Shown here one piece after another: positions 46,032 to 58,521 of a stretch of 64,000 bases of DNA; within the stretch, counting starts at the first letter, position 1; each line of letters begins with the position of its first letter. Made by a program: the position numbers and the translations under genes. The stretch is from Aquatica leii (taxonomy: Eukaryota; Arthropoda; Insecta; Coleoptera; Lampyridae), in NCBI GenBank assembly GCA_035610365.1, contig CM069432.1:70746520-70810519 (forward strand). Reading direction: 5' to 3'. The notes beneath the pieces were generated by a model. That model was not told the DNA's origin and did not search any database. It saw only the letters and a program-made list of their open reading frames with translations.

Positions 46032-49000
46032 TTTGCAGTTTTAACCCTAGTTTTAAAGAATTTAGTTCTAGTTGTATGCCAGTTATTTTTGTTGAAATTG
46101 CACATTTTAAAATACTAGCTTTACTTGATTCCGGAGCAAACCATAATTTTATATCTTCGAAAGTAACTACCAAGTTGCTTAGGATGAAAGTCGTTAATTC
46201 TGTATCAGTTTCTAAGGTAGCAATATTACCTGATTCATCTATAGTAAAGATCGATAAAAAGGTTAATTCGTTTATTAAAATTTCTAATTTTTCATGGCCT
46301 TTAGAATTTCTTGTTGTAAATAATTTAAATTTTGATGTTATAATTGGGGTATCTTCGCTTCAAAGGATGAATGTTATGCTAAATTTTTCGGAGAACCATG
46401 TTGCGTTTAAATTTAATAAAGACATTATAATTCCATTTTATGAACACAATCCAAGAAAAAATACTTCTTCCGTACTTAATTTGATTTGTGAAATTAAGTA
46501 TAATCTTAGTAGCAGTCAACGTTCGGAAGTTGATAAAATTATTTCTTCATATTCAGATGTTTTGACTAAAGAAATGGGTATGGCTACTGGTTTTGAATAC
46601 GAAATCAAGGTGAATTCGGATAAACCAATCTACAGAAATCCCTTCTACTTAAATCCTATTAAACAAAAGGAACTCGATGATCACCTACAAGGTCTTTTAC
46701 ATAACGGAATCGTGCGTCCTAGCAATTCTCCATATGCAAGTCCAGTTTTTAATTCCAAAAAGGATTCAGGCAAACGTCTTGTCGTTGACTATCGTGCTGT
46801 AAATAAAATTATTCAATATGACCCCTTTCCTCCTTCTAATCAACAAGCAATTTTTACTTATCTTCAAGGAGCCAAAATATTTACCATCTTTGATATGAAC
46901 GCTGCTTTCCATCAAATACCGTTAACAGAAGAGTCAAAAAAATACACAGCTTTTGTTACGATGACCCAACACTTAGAATATAATTTTTTGCCATTTGGGT
47001 TAAAAATAAGTCCCACAGGATTAAATAGACTCATTGCGCATGAGTTTTCAGACTTTCGCTACAAATTCTTCATAAACTATTTCGACGATTTTATTATTTT
47101 TTCCAAAAATCCTTCCGAGCATATTGAACATCTTAAAATCGTGTTAGAACGCTTTCGTCTATGCGGAATAACATTAAATCCAGAAAAAGCAAAATTGCCA
47201 TGTCAAAACTTCGTATTTTAGGACACATTGTTTCATCTGGTAGAATTCAAATCGATCCTCTACGGATTGAGGCTATTTCTCAGCTACCAGTTCCAAAGAA
47301 CGTCAAACAAGTTCAACAGTTTATTGAGTTGTATCCTTTTGTTCCAAATTTATTGAGAATTTTTCTGAAATCGTTGCTCCTCTAAATGAGTTAAAAAAGA
47401 AAAATACTAAATTTCAAATAACTAATGTTCACATTTCAGCAATTGATAGACTTAAAAAAGCTATTTCTGAGGCACCTGTTCTTCGACTACCTGATTTCTC
47501 ACAACAATTTATAGTACGTACCGACGCTAGCAATATCGGAATTTCCGGAGTATTACTTCAAAAATTTGAGGATGGTATTCATCCTATCTATTTTGTTTCT
47601 CGAAAACTTTCTATTGCCGAAAGAAAATATTCTGTTTTTGAAAAGGAATCCTTAGCTGTTATGTTTAGTCTAGATAAATTCAAGGATTATATTACTGACT
47701 CACATTTTATTCTTGAAGTAGATTGTGACGCTATTCGTTGGCTTTCTAATCATCCTTCACAATTATCTAAGTTTGGCCGATGGCTTCTTAAACTTTCAAA
47801 ATTTAATTTTACAATACAGCACATTCCCGGTTCTTTAAATAATACCGCCGATGGTTTATCTCGGTTATTTGACAATGATGATCATGTACATCTCAATGAT
47901 TGTCCCAATAACTCACGGATTATGTTGAACTCAGTGGTTGAAATTCCTGAGTCTTTTATTTCTATTGAAAAGCATCAGCAATCTGATGAATATTGCAAAC
48001 TCATTTGTAACCGCATAAAGAGTGGTGAAAATGTAAATAACTTTGCAATAGAAGGCAGTTTGTTGATTCGTTTTGTTGGTAGGAAGAAACTCAAAAGAGT
48101 AGTTCTTCCAGAAAAGCTTAGGGATGTCATTATCTTTTATTACCATGATACTAAGATAGGTAATCACAACTCTATTTTGAAAACTTACCGATCAGTTGCA
48201 AGAAGATTTTGGTGGGATGGAATCTATAAATATATCAGAAACTACGTTTCCGTGTGTCATTTATGCCAAATATGTAAACCTTTGAATGTTAAAGTTAATG
48301 CTCATCTAGCCAGCGTTCCTCCTAAAAGTACTTGGGAAAAGATTTACATCGATTATGTTGGTCCAATCATAACTTCAGAAAACGGTTACAAATATATGTT
48401 AGTTTGCGTAGATTCATTTTCGAAATGGTTGAAGGTCTATCCAACTCGCAGGTCGACTGCCGCTGTTACTGTAAAATGTTTAACCGATTTATTTTCTACG
48501 TATGGCCCTGCTAAAATTATAGTCTCTGATAACGCCAAATGTTTTTCAAGTAACGTTATGTTCCAGTTTTGTATGTATTGGGGTATACGACAAGCGTTTG
48601 TATCGCCTTACTATCCAAGTGCGAACCTTAGCGAGAGATGTAATAGAAATCTTAAGTACAATTTAACCTTGATGATTAAGCAATACTCCTTACAACACAA
48701 GCGTTGGGACCAAGTTCTTCCATTTTTTGTCTTAAATTACAACAGTACATTTCATGAGTCTATTGGTACATCTCCAGCATCAATTTTCTTAAACAAAGAA
48801 ATATCTACCTCTTTAGATAACTTATGGAACCTTCAGTCATTTTTATCGCATTCTAAACCTCCTCCTATAGAGGTAATTCAAGAACATTTAGTTCAAGCTC
48901 ACGAGAAAGCTAAGAGATTCTTTAACCGCGGAAAATATCAAGTAGCGCCTTTTTCTGTTAATCAAAAGGTTCTAGTACGGCAATTTCCAGTTTCTGCTCC

Positions 49001-49160
49001 ATTTTCTAAAGATAGAAAATTCATGCCAAAGTGGTCTTCACCAAAGGTTATTCAAGAGTTTACTACTCCCGTGTCTGTTGTATTAAAGGATCTCGTCACT
49101 AACGAAATTACAAAATCTCACATTCAGTTTCTCAAGCCTTATAAGGATTCTAATGCTTAA
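46029..49160 (+). pseudogene. pol: Pol of Ty3/gypsy element, two frameshifts
   Basis: Entered by the -1 shift, this gene codes protease (LLDSGANHNFIS at about 46115), reverse transcriptase (about 46620-47200, catalytic YFDD at 47077-47097), RNase H (TDASNIGISGVLL at about 47520, then FEKESLAVMFSLD), and integrase with an HHCC zinc finger (about 48140-48275) and a D,D,E core: D in IDYVGP (about 48350), D in VSDNAKCF (about 48525) and E in SANLSERCNR (about 48640). Two breaks occur: at the T4 run 47216-47219 and at the T4 run 47337-47340, each fitting one missing T. Apart from these the frame is open to the TAA at 49158. An internal methionine at 46076 is the first in the pol frame. Confidence 0.9.
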
Positions 49161-49213
49161 AACACCTTCCCTTTTCTTTTATTCTTGTTGTATGTTATAC
49201 GCTTCACTTTTTT

Positions 49214-49226
49214 TCGGAAGGGTGAG
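49214..49226 (+). other. Polypurine tract of Ty3/gypsy element
   Basis: CGGAAGGGTGAG lies directly before the 3' LTR, the usual primer site for plus-strand DNA synthesis. Confidence 0.7.
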
Positions 49227-50050
49227 TGTTACGTGGCAACGTTCACATTTTTCAATTTTGATAATTCTTGCCTTGCGCCTTTGTAAGTTAGATTATGTTC
49301 CAGTTTTAAACAAATTCATTTTAACTTTTGCACGTTTGATTGGTGCACTAAAGAAAATCCTAATTCTAATTTATGTTCTTGATTTAGTGAATGGCAATTA
49401 GATGCAAGTATGTATTATTATTCTTAATTTAAATTTAGATTAGTATTCACTTAAGTTACATTATTGTTAAATAACTTAACAATTAATATTTTTTATAAGT
49501 GATTAATACAAGCATGTTTGAAGATAATTCATTTAAGACTTAATTATAAATTAATAATTAGTCCTTCATATTTAAAATTGTATTACTTCTATTGCGTATA
49601 TTTTATGTTATTGTATTCACTTATCTGTGGCCTTTTAGATGAGCTAAGATAATTTCAAAGATCGGGTGTACCACATCGTCATTGATATAAGGGCACCTAC
49701 CATCCTAGTCTATAAAAAGGGTAAATCAGCGAGAAGGAAAATAATCATCGAACCGCCGGCGCAAGACATCCGGCACGTCGCGTAAGATAAGCTCACATTC
49801 CTGTATGTATGGAAAAATTGTAGATAAGTTATTATTATTTACTAACACCTTTCATTTAATCTACGTAGATTTTAAGCTATTTAATAAACTAATTTTAGTT
49901 GTTCGAATTATTATTGATTATTATTGTTTGAAGCCATTTACTAATCATAGATACAAATTATGCCTTAAAAGGATTTTCTTTCTTTGTTTAGTCTATTTTA
50001 GTCGATCCACTTAATATTTTATTTTAAATATCCTGGAAGATAGGCTAACA
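49227..50050 (+). repeat. 3' LTR of Ty3/gypsy element
   Basis: Begins TGTTACGTGG and ends GGCTAACA. It matches the 5' LTR over its length as far as I could compare by eye, except for the last base. Confidence 0.9.
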
Positions 50051-50054
50051 CCCT

Positions 50055-50794
50055 ATTTTCACTGTTCATACATTACAAAATTCGATACAAGAATTTATTA
50101 AAAAAGCATTAATACATAATACAACAAAATCCAACGATTTATAGAATATATAATAGAATGGAATGCCAGAAAAACAATACAAAAAATTCAAATTTTTAAA
50201 AATTGATTACACATTTAACGTAATAATATTATAAACAACAATAGAAAAACAAAACTTAATAATTACTTAAAAAATGTTTTATAAGTAAAATAACATACAC
50301 AATAAAATAAAATAAAAAACTTCTTCCATTTATTTCGCCTCCCTTACAGCTGAATTCCTGAACCACGACTTAATCTCGTCTTCTACTCCAATGTTGGTTA
50401 AATTTTTTGATAATAGATCTCACCAAACACCTTTAAATTATAATAATAATTTGAAATATGTCTTATCCAAATTTGTATTTATAAAAACTAACTACGATGA
50501 TTGTTTTGACTGTATAATCTTAATTGGCAGAGTCAGCATCAGGTAATAAACTGCAACCATTTGAATCTACCTTAAAACTTTTAAATTAATTATTGTTATA
50601 ATTAGAATATAATTTTTGTAATAAATTTAAAAAATGCAGCTAATCCCTATTGGATCTCAATAGTGACGCTTCTGACTTCGATTATAACTACTTTTCTAGG
50701 TTCGATCAACATTTAAGTGCGAATGTGAATATTAAGATATAGTATTATTAGTGCGTAATACCCCTTAGCTATAAAAATTTTGTTCTTACCTATA
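50055..50794. other. Middle part of the split DNA element
   Basis: Sequence between the two LTR elements. On the minus strand a short frame at about 50332-50420 ends TNIGVEDEIKSWFRNSAVREAK and a stop, which looks coding-like but matches no family I know; it might be a last exon of a transposase gene. The rest is AT-rich. Confidence 0.35.
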
Positions 50795-50799
50795 GTGTC

Positions 50800-51209
50800 T
50801 GTTACGTATCAAAATTCCAAAGAAAAACCAACGCTAATTGCAACTTAACCATACAATAAAAAACTTACCCAAAGTCATTTCCTCGTGATGATTGTCGAAG
50901 GGAACAGGAAGATAGGGATAGGGTGAAAGACTTGGACGGTTTTGTATGTTGCACTTAGCACGACTTTGATTTAACGTGTTCCTCAATTTAATGCACTGTC
51001 TTAATTTATACTTTTCATCACTATTGTATATTAATTAATTGAATTGAACAGAAAGGCGTTATAGCGCGCCGGCTAACATTCTAATACTAATGCTAATACT
51101 AACTTATTTCGTATATGAAAAATAGTAACAAATAAAATTTTATCACAAGGTCTAACAAAACGTATTTTATTTAACGGAAAAATTAAATTTATCTATGCGA
51201 AACACACCA
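50800..51209 (-). repeat. 3' LTR of BEL/Pao element (410 bp)
   Basis: Contains a 56-bp segment near 51024-51079, with GGCGTTATAGCGCGCCGG, that is absent from the other LTR. It reads TGGTGTGTTTCGC at its start on the minus strand. Confidence 0.9.
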
Positions 51210-51315
51210 TTCCCGCCGACCCTAAAATATATTTCTGAATAAAACTAAATCTCTAAATGAACAATAATACTGCATAATCAACCAAAAAAAAAACTATTCT
51301 AAAAAATAAAGTATG

Positions 51316-54300
51316 TTATTGCGTGGGTAAAGGACAGACCTTGACTACTGGGCGTTTATATATGCCAGTTTTAGTTTTGACAGAAACCACTCGTACTATA
51401 CCATCCTTACCTGGGTAAACTTCTAAAATACGCCCTATTGGCCAATGCAAAAGAGGACTATTTGGTTCTTGAACTAGAACTATGGTATTTACAGTGATAG
51501 GATTAGATTCGGTATGACAACGGTTTCGAATCTGTAATGTATGTAAATACTCGAGATGCCAGCGCTTCCAGAACTGCTGGACCATCTGATCTATCATTTG
51601 ATATCTATTTAGTCTACTAGGTTTTATATCAGTAAGACCATGAGCAGGTAATTTGTCGAGAGGAGTAAGCGTTAGGAAATGTGCGGGCGTAAGTGCGAGA
51701 GGCTCTGATGGGTCTGAAGATAAAACGCATAAAAGACGTGAATTCAATAATGACTCAATTTGAATAAGTAACGTATTAAGTTCTTCATACGTCAAGAGTT
51801 GAGATCCAATAACCTTAAATAAATGAGTTTTAACACATTTAATATTAGACTCCCACAACCCTCCCATGTGTGGGGCACCTGCGACATTGAATTTCCATTC
51901 AATTCCTCGATTCGCTAATTCGTTAGAAAGTTTAAGTTGAAACTCTTTTGAAGAAATCAATTGGTACATTTCTTTTAGGGCAGTTTTAGCTCCAATAAAA
52001 TTACTGCCTCGATCGGAATACATAGTTGTACACAAACCTCGACGTGCTAAAAAGCGCTTAAAAGCTTGCATAAAATTAGGAGTGGACAAATCGGAAACTA
52101 ACTCCAAATGAACAGCCTTAACGGCAAAGCAAATAAATAAGCAAATATAGGCCTTTTGCGACCGAGTGCCTCGATGACGATTCAAAACTATAGAAAATGG
52201 ACCCGCGTAATCTACACCGGTTCTTAAAAACGGTTTGGCTTTCTCTATACGACAAGAGGGTAAATTTCCCATTAAAGGTTTAGGTGTTTGAGGTCGATAT
52301 CTAAAACAATAATTACATTTTGAGACAAGAGAGCGAATAATACTTCGGCCAGACAGTATCCAGTAGCGTTGCCTTAGTAAGGACAACAGCAAATTAGGTC
52401 CTGTGTGTAAGTTTTTACGATGAAAGTGTTCTATTAATAAAACTACAAAAGGATCGCGTTTTGGAAGAAGAATAGGATGTCGACTATCAAAATCTATATT
52501 GGAATTAAATAAACGCCCACCTACCCGTAGTAAGTCATCTGCAATAAATGGTCTGAGTTTACGCACGGCCGGAGAACAATTGTTGGTGGTCTTTAACAAA
52601 AAAAATTCATTCGAAAAGTGCACTCGTTGAACAATTTTTAACTACACATACTCTGCCTTTTCTAACTCGGTAGATGCTATAAATCCTTTGTACGGCAAGA
52701 GTTTTAAAAATCGTAAAACATAAACCGTTGAACGCAGTAGTTTGGACCACGTAGAACATCGAGAAATTAATCGATAAAATACATTAGATTCGTTTTTAAC
52801 TACTACTAAAGAAACAGGTTTAACTTCGGGCAATTTTTCTATAGGTGTCACACGCTTGATAGGCCATTCGGATGAATCTAATTTTAACCACTGTGGACCA
52901 TCTTTCCACTCTTTATTATTCAATAATTGTAAAGGAGACATACCTCTTGATAAACAATCACTTATATTATGTTTTCCATCTACATGAAACCACAAATTAG
53001 CACAGACTAAAGACTGAATTTGCGCTACTCTATTACTGACAAACGTTTGAAGTTGAGATGGATGCGACCCTATCCAATTAAGTACCACAGTAGAATCCGA
53101 TAATGCATATACATTGGTGATGATTAATCGAGATTGGTAACAGTTAGTTACAAAATGGATAAGTTTTGCAAGAAGATGGGCTGCGCAAAGTTCTAATCGG
53201 GGAATAGATACAACTTTAAGAGGAGATACCTTTGATTTTGCACAAAGAAGATGAACTTGTACTTCGCCGGAAGAATTGGTGTTTCACAAATATACTACTG
53301 CTCCAAACGAAGTTAAACAAGCATCTGAAAATCCTATTAAACTAACTATTTGTTGAAGTTCGGTGCCTAAGTGGCGAGGAACTAGAAAATTTGACAAAAC
53401 TTGTAAAGTGTATTTTAAATCATTCCAGCGACGAACAATTTGAGTTGGAGGTATCTCATCCCAATCTAATTTTGTAATCCACAGTTCCTTTATCAACAAC
53501 TTTATTTGTAATGTAACGGGAGCAATCAGTCCTAAGGGATCATAACAACGTGCTAGCGTGGACAAAATCGTGCGTTTAGTACATTTTCCATCAATCACTT
53601 TAAATGAAAAGCCTAATGTGTCGGAACTGGGATGCCATTGTAAACCTAATACACCAAGAAACTCCGATTCAAAATTGACAACCTTTGTTGTAAGGTTCTG
53701 AATTGGAATGTTTTCTAATAAAGCTCTAGAATTAGTGGCCCATTTAGTTAATTGAAAGCCTCCTCTAGCAAATAGTTTTATAGTTTGGTAATACAAATCA
53801 AGAGCTAACTCTTCCGAATCACTGCTAGACACGAGATCATCTATGTACATATCGCGATTTACAACCTCTGCGGCAAACGGATATGAAGATGCTTCATCTT
53901 TGATTAACTGTCGAATTGTTCGTAGGGCAAGAAAAGGAGAAGATTTTACTCCAAACGCAACCGTCGTAAGTTCGTATGTCTCGATAGGTTCGTGCGAAGA
54001 GAACCTCCAAAGAATTTTTTGATATTTTTGATACTCTTTATTAAGCCTTATCTGGCGATACATCTGACTGATATCTGCAGTAAAACCGACTTTACCTAAT
54101 CTAAAATGTAAAATTATAGAACAGACATCTGACTGTAGCTTAGGACCTGTATACAGTAAATCATTTAATGAGTAGTTGCTATCAGTTTTACAACTGGCAT
54201 CAAAAACAATACGAACCGGGGTGCTATCTGAGTTAGTTTTGAAAATAGCATGATGCGGAATATAATAATTTGGTAACGAAGAGCTAGCTGTCGACGCTTT

Positions 54301-56538
54301 TATCAAATGACCTTGTCTTAAATAATCGTGAATTATTTCGGAGTATTGAAGTTTAAGGCTAGGATTGGTTTGTAATTTTCTTTCTAACGATAAATAACGT
54401 CGAAGAGCAACTGCATAAGAATCTCCCAAATTACTAGGATTATGTTTGAACGGCAAAGTTACTGTGTAACGACCAGAGGAATCTCGACTATAAGAATGTC
54501 TAAAAATGTTTTCGCATTCTACGTCATTGGGATTTTCTATGGAACATGAAGGTACGTTTTCTAATTCCCAAAACCGTTTAACTAACATTTCCAGAGATGG
54601 TTCTAATATAGTGCAAAAACTATGAGTGTCTCGAGAATCATGTACAACTGGTACAGATCCCATTACAATGTATCCTAAGGATGTTTCTATTGCAAGTGGA
54701 GTATTAACTGGACCTACTATACGTTTACTGCCCAATAAATAAGGATATAGTGAAGCACCAATTATTCCATCAATTTTGGCAGGGTTATTAAAACTATTAT
54801 CCGCTAAATTTAACGACGATAAATGTGATAACGCATTTAAGTTTACTCTTGTGGAAGGTAATTTATCTGTAATTTGTTCTACAACTAAAACTGAAATAGG
54901 GTATCGTTTCGTTTGATCAATACGTGATATAATTACTGTATTAGCACATCCATAAACGTTACTAGAAGATAAACCAATTCCATGAACCGAAGTAACCTTT
55001 CTAGTTATATTCAATTTGAGTTTGCGACAAGCATTTAACGTTAAGAAATTGGCTTGGCTACAGCTATCGAGAAGAACGCGAATAGTATGTTGCCCTCCAA
55101 ATGCATCTAAAACGTAAACTTGGGCTGTAGATAGCAGTACAGTGGTGCGAGATTGGGATAAACAATTATTTGCTATCGAACAAAAGGTTGCTGAGATACC
55201 GGGATCGCTAATGAGAGGATTAGAATTACTAGCCTCCGTGAGATTTGTCTTGAGTGACGTGGTGTTAGAATGGTCACCTTTAACTTCCAGGTTAACTAAT
55301 GGTTCTTGTTGAAAATCAGAATGTACTTCATTACATGAACTGCGGACTAAAGGTTTAAAATGAATTAAAGTATGATGCCTCAAATTGCAGTTTCTACAAT
55401 TGTGCTTACTCTTACAGTTGATGATTTTGTGCGAAGACAAGCAATTTAAACATAAGTTGTTTGCTTTAACCATTTTGTAACGCTCTTCAGGAGTAACTTC
55501 TAAAAATGTGGGACAAGTTGAAATAGAATGGTGAGATTTTTTACAAATAACACACTTTGAATTCATATTTCCTTGGACAACAAAAGAGTGCGTTAGTTTT
55601 GTTTTACTATTGGTAGGTTTAGTATAACTAGAAGATTTGTTTAAATTTTGTGTACGCAAACAAATGTTTGCTTGTTGTTTTACAAACGTCAAAATATCTT
55701 GGTATGAAGGGACATCTAAGTTTCGACGAGTATTTTCAAACATTTTTTGAGTTTCTGGACTAAGTTTTGAGAACGCCAAATAAGATAAAATAAAATCGGC
55801 TAAATTTGAAATATTTAATTTTACTAAAGCAGTAACAGCGGGATGGAATGTTTCCAAAAAGAAGTTTAAACCGTTATACGTTTCGCTTTGAGCTTGTTTA
55901 AAGTTAAACAGCTGTTCTAGATATGAATTGGCAATCATACGTTTATCTTCAAATTTATCTATCAAAGCCTTTAGAATAATTCTATAGTTATCACCTGTCG
56001 GAGGAATGCCAGAACAAACACTAAGTGCACTACCGCTTAAACAACCAATTAGGTAATGCACACGATCAATATCATTTAAATCTTGATTATTATGAATCAT
56101 GTTGTTATAGCATTCTATGAATAAAGGCCAATCTTTAATTTCGCCATTGAATTTTGGAAGTGGTAATTCCGGTAACCTACGAATTGACTTACTAATCTGC
56201 TGATGTGGTTGTTTGCATTCCTCTTTAAGGGATAAATTACTATTTATCTTTTTTGCTATTGTTTCTATATGACAAATAAGTTCATCCAATGTTTCTAGCA
56301 CTTCATAATTAGGAACATGATTTTCGTTTATTTGATATTGTAAAGCATTTATTTCGTCTAAGATATCACAACATTTAGTTTTAGTTTCGTGTAATGTTTC
56401 GTATCTAATTTTGAAATTATTAAGTTTATCTTTTGTAGAAACATCTTTACTATTATCAAATAATCTTTGTAGGCGAGAAAACTATTGTTCTTTTTTAGCT
56501 ACTAAGATTTTTAGTTGTTGTTGTAATTTAGTGGACAT
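51316..56538 (-). pseudogene. gag-pol: BEL/Pao gag-pol, three in-frame stops
   Basis: From ATG 56538 one frame runs without any frameshift to 51316. It is cut by TAG at 56482 (codon 19), TGA at 53284 and TAG at 52642. Gag carries paired zinc-knuckle-like Cys/His clusters at about 55380-55560 (CVICKKSHHSISTC, then CLNCLSSHKIINC). Protease is near 55060 (VLLDSCSQANF, with Ser-Cys where Ser-Gly is usual). RT has the catalytic YIDD at about 53835-53850, RNase H follows, and integrase shows an HHCC finger (about 52310-52440) plus D,D,E residues in GVDYAGP (52200), YSDRGSNF (about 52010) and GGLWES (about 51860). Length and order are normal for BEL. The three stops prevent a full product. Confidence 0.92.
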
Positions 56539-56638
56539 TATATCTATTTTAGTTACAATGCAATGTATTAAATTATACGAACACGTAAAACCAATGTACA
56601 CTACAGATAAGCGATATCCGCGCTCGAATAGGACCAAA

Positions 56639-56992
56639 TGTTACGTATCAAAATTCCAAAGAAAAACCAACGCTAATTGCAACTTAACTATACAATAAAA
56701 AACTTACCCAAAGTCATTTCCCCGTGATGATTGTCGAAGGGAACAGGAAGATAGGGATAGGGTGAAAGACTTGGACGGTTTTGTATGTTGCACTTAGCAC
56801 GACTTTGATTTAACGTGTTCCTCAATTTAATGCACTGTCTTAATTTATACTTTTCATCACTATCTAATACTAATGCTAATACTAACTTATTTCGTATATG
56901 AAAAATAGTAACAAATAAAATTTTATCACAAGGTCTAACAAAACGTATTTTATTTAACGGAAAAATTAAATTTATCTATGCGAAACACACCA
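56639..56992 (-). repeat. 5' LTR of BEL/Pao element (354 bp)
   Basis: Same ends as the 3' LTR, but lacking the 56-bp segment and with single-base differences (for example near 56689 and 56722). Confidence 0.9.
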
Positions 56993-56997
56993 GTGTC

Positions 56998-57825
56998 AAT
57001 TTCACAGGGTTTTCCGACTCCACAAATTTAATTTTTAAAATTACATGTTAAATATGAAAGAAATAGTCGGAGAAAGTGCAAAAAAACTGTTCAGTTAAGT
57101 TACCTCTAATAGTAAGGTTAACGGAATGAGAAGCAATCTTTATGCAAATATGGTTATAATTTACCACTAACATGACAATGATATTTACCTGTCATCGAAT
57201 ATACTGCTGACAATTACGACAGAACTCTGCTTGTAATGGTGTTGCATGTCCTTTCTGTATGTCGATTAGATGGTATCTTTTATTTAAAGCAAGCATATGA
57301 TTATATTTCCGGTACTATACCAGATTACAGCCGTTACTATTATTTTCTAGGTAATCCGTATTTTTTAAATATCAAACATCATGGAGAGTCCATGTTTGCA
57401 CATACGCATCAACAAGTTGTTGAATTGCAATTCTTATTTTTGTTGTTTTAAACATCACTGATCAGGGACACTTGCTTCCATAAATCAATCTAGTTTGAAC
57501 GACTACGATGTTTTTAATCACAATAATCACTAATTCAATTTTAGGTCTGAAGAATCAAAACTGATGAAATTATTGTAAACATAACTTCGCATACGTATTA
57601 TCTGCGTATTATGGCGCGTTATGGCGCAGGTCATGCCTTGGTCATGCGTAGTTGTAGAAAAATAGACAAATGTTCTACAAAGGACGTCCATTGGACATAA
57701 ATAATATTTTGTCCAATGTACGTTTTGCACAAAACGTTTCATGGACATCCGTTAAAGGTCCATGGACGTTCAGACCTTTATTGGACTTAAACTGGACGTC
57801 CAATAGACCTTGTGTGTTATTAGGG
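56998..57825. mobile_element. Right part of the split DNA element
   Basis: Ends TGTGTTATTAGGG at 57825, the inverse of 43861. The last 180 bp are rich in TGGACGTCC and TCCATGGAC words in both orientations. A 71-codon frame (57236-57451) has no recognised motif. Taking out the two retrotransposons, the whole element would be about 1.75 kb. No clear target duplication was found. Confidence 0.45.
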
Positions 57826-57829
57826 AAAG

Positions 57830-58246
57830 AATAATTGATACTGATGCAAATTAACTCTGGAAAATACTAAATGATTGTCTTTGAGAGACAGTAATACATA
57901 CATTAAATTTACTTACCAGTAGTCGCCCATCAACCATCACCTAAGCAACGCACACATACGAACCCTGGACAGTAAGGCTAGAAACTTTGAGTTCTGAAAA
58001 AGGCGAGAAATAGATCCGGCCGACGACTAAGACATCTGGTTTGAGTTGAACATATTAAAGTTAAACTTGTTTTAAAAAGCTTTATATAGAAATAGACAAC
58101 TATTAGGTCAGGCAAAAGTTAGTGTTGTCACCCTATACAATCGTATTTTCTTTTTAACTTGATACGCACCGTTGTGAATGTTTTTGGTAAAACATATGGC
58201 TTTAAAATTTGTAACTTCAATAATACAACAAATTTTTCAAACTGCT
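57830..58246. other. Short intergenic stretch
   Basis: No supported feature between the split element and the piggyBac element. Confidence 0.4.
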
Positions 58247-58521
58247 TTATCCCTTTCAAGGCAGACTTTTTGATTTAAATTTTTTTAATGATTACGCTAA
58301 TGAAATAAGGTTAATATAATTCAAGGAGCATAAAAAATAATGCAATTATTTTTTTTGTATATTGGAAAAAATTATATGAAGTGGTATCCACCATAATACC
58401 ACCAAGCAGTAAAGTAGTTTCGAAAAGTACACTCGTATCTACATATTTATTAATTTATGACTACAATACAAAAATAACTAATTTTTCTCATAATGCATTA
58501 TAGAGGAAACTAGAAAAAAAA

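Larger units (their letters stand above)
44033..50050 (+). mobile_element. Ty3/gypsy LTR retrotransposon, young insertion
   Basis: Two LTRs of about 824 bp at a constant 5194-bp offset bound gag and pol. A 4-bp duplication CCCT flanks it (44029-44032 and 50051-50054). The LTRs start TG and the 3' LTR ends CA. Order: LTR, tRNA-Met primer site, gag, -1 frameshift site, protease, RT, RNase H, integrase, polypurine tract, LTR. There is no env gene. I saw no internal difference between the LTRs, only the last base (T at 44856, A at 50050), so the insertion is recent. Pol is nevertheless broken twice by single-base shifts. Confidence 0.92.
50800..56992 (-). mobile_element. BEL/Pao LTR retrotransposon
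   Basis: Minus-strand element bounded by TG..CA LTRs at 56639-56992 (5') and 50800-51209 (3'), with 5-bp duplications GTGTC at 50795-50799 and 56993-56997. A single reading frame of about 1,740 codons codes gag, protease, RT, RNase H and integrase in BEL order. A primer-site-like TGGTCCTATTCGAG follows the 5' LTR by two bases (56636 downward). The LTRs differ by a few substitutions and one 56-bp indel, so it is older than its gypsy neighbour. Confidence 0.92.

Noticed and set aside
47931..48167. Minus-strand frame within integrase
   Set aside because: Antisense shadow of the gypsy pol gene.
50800..51209. Reading the BEL LTR as a plus-strand LTR of a second gypsy element because it also begins TGTTACGT
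   Set aside because: The shared first letters are chance; its partner at 56639 and the minus-strand BEL gene between them settle the orientation.
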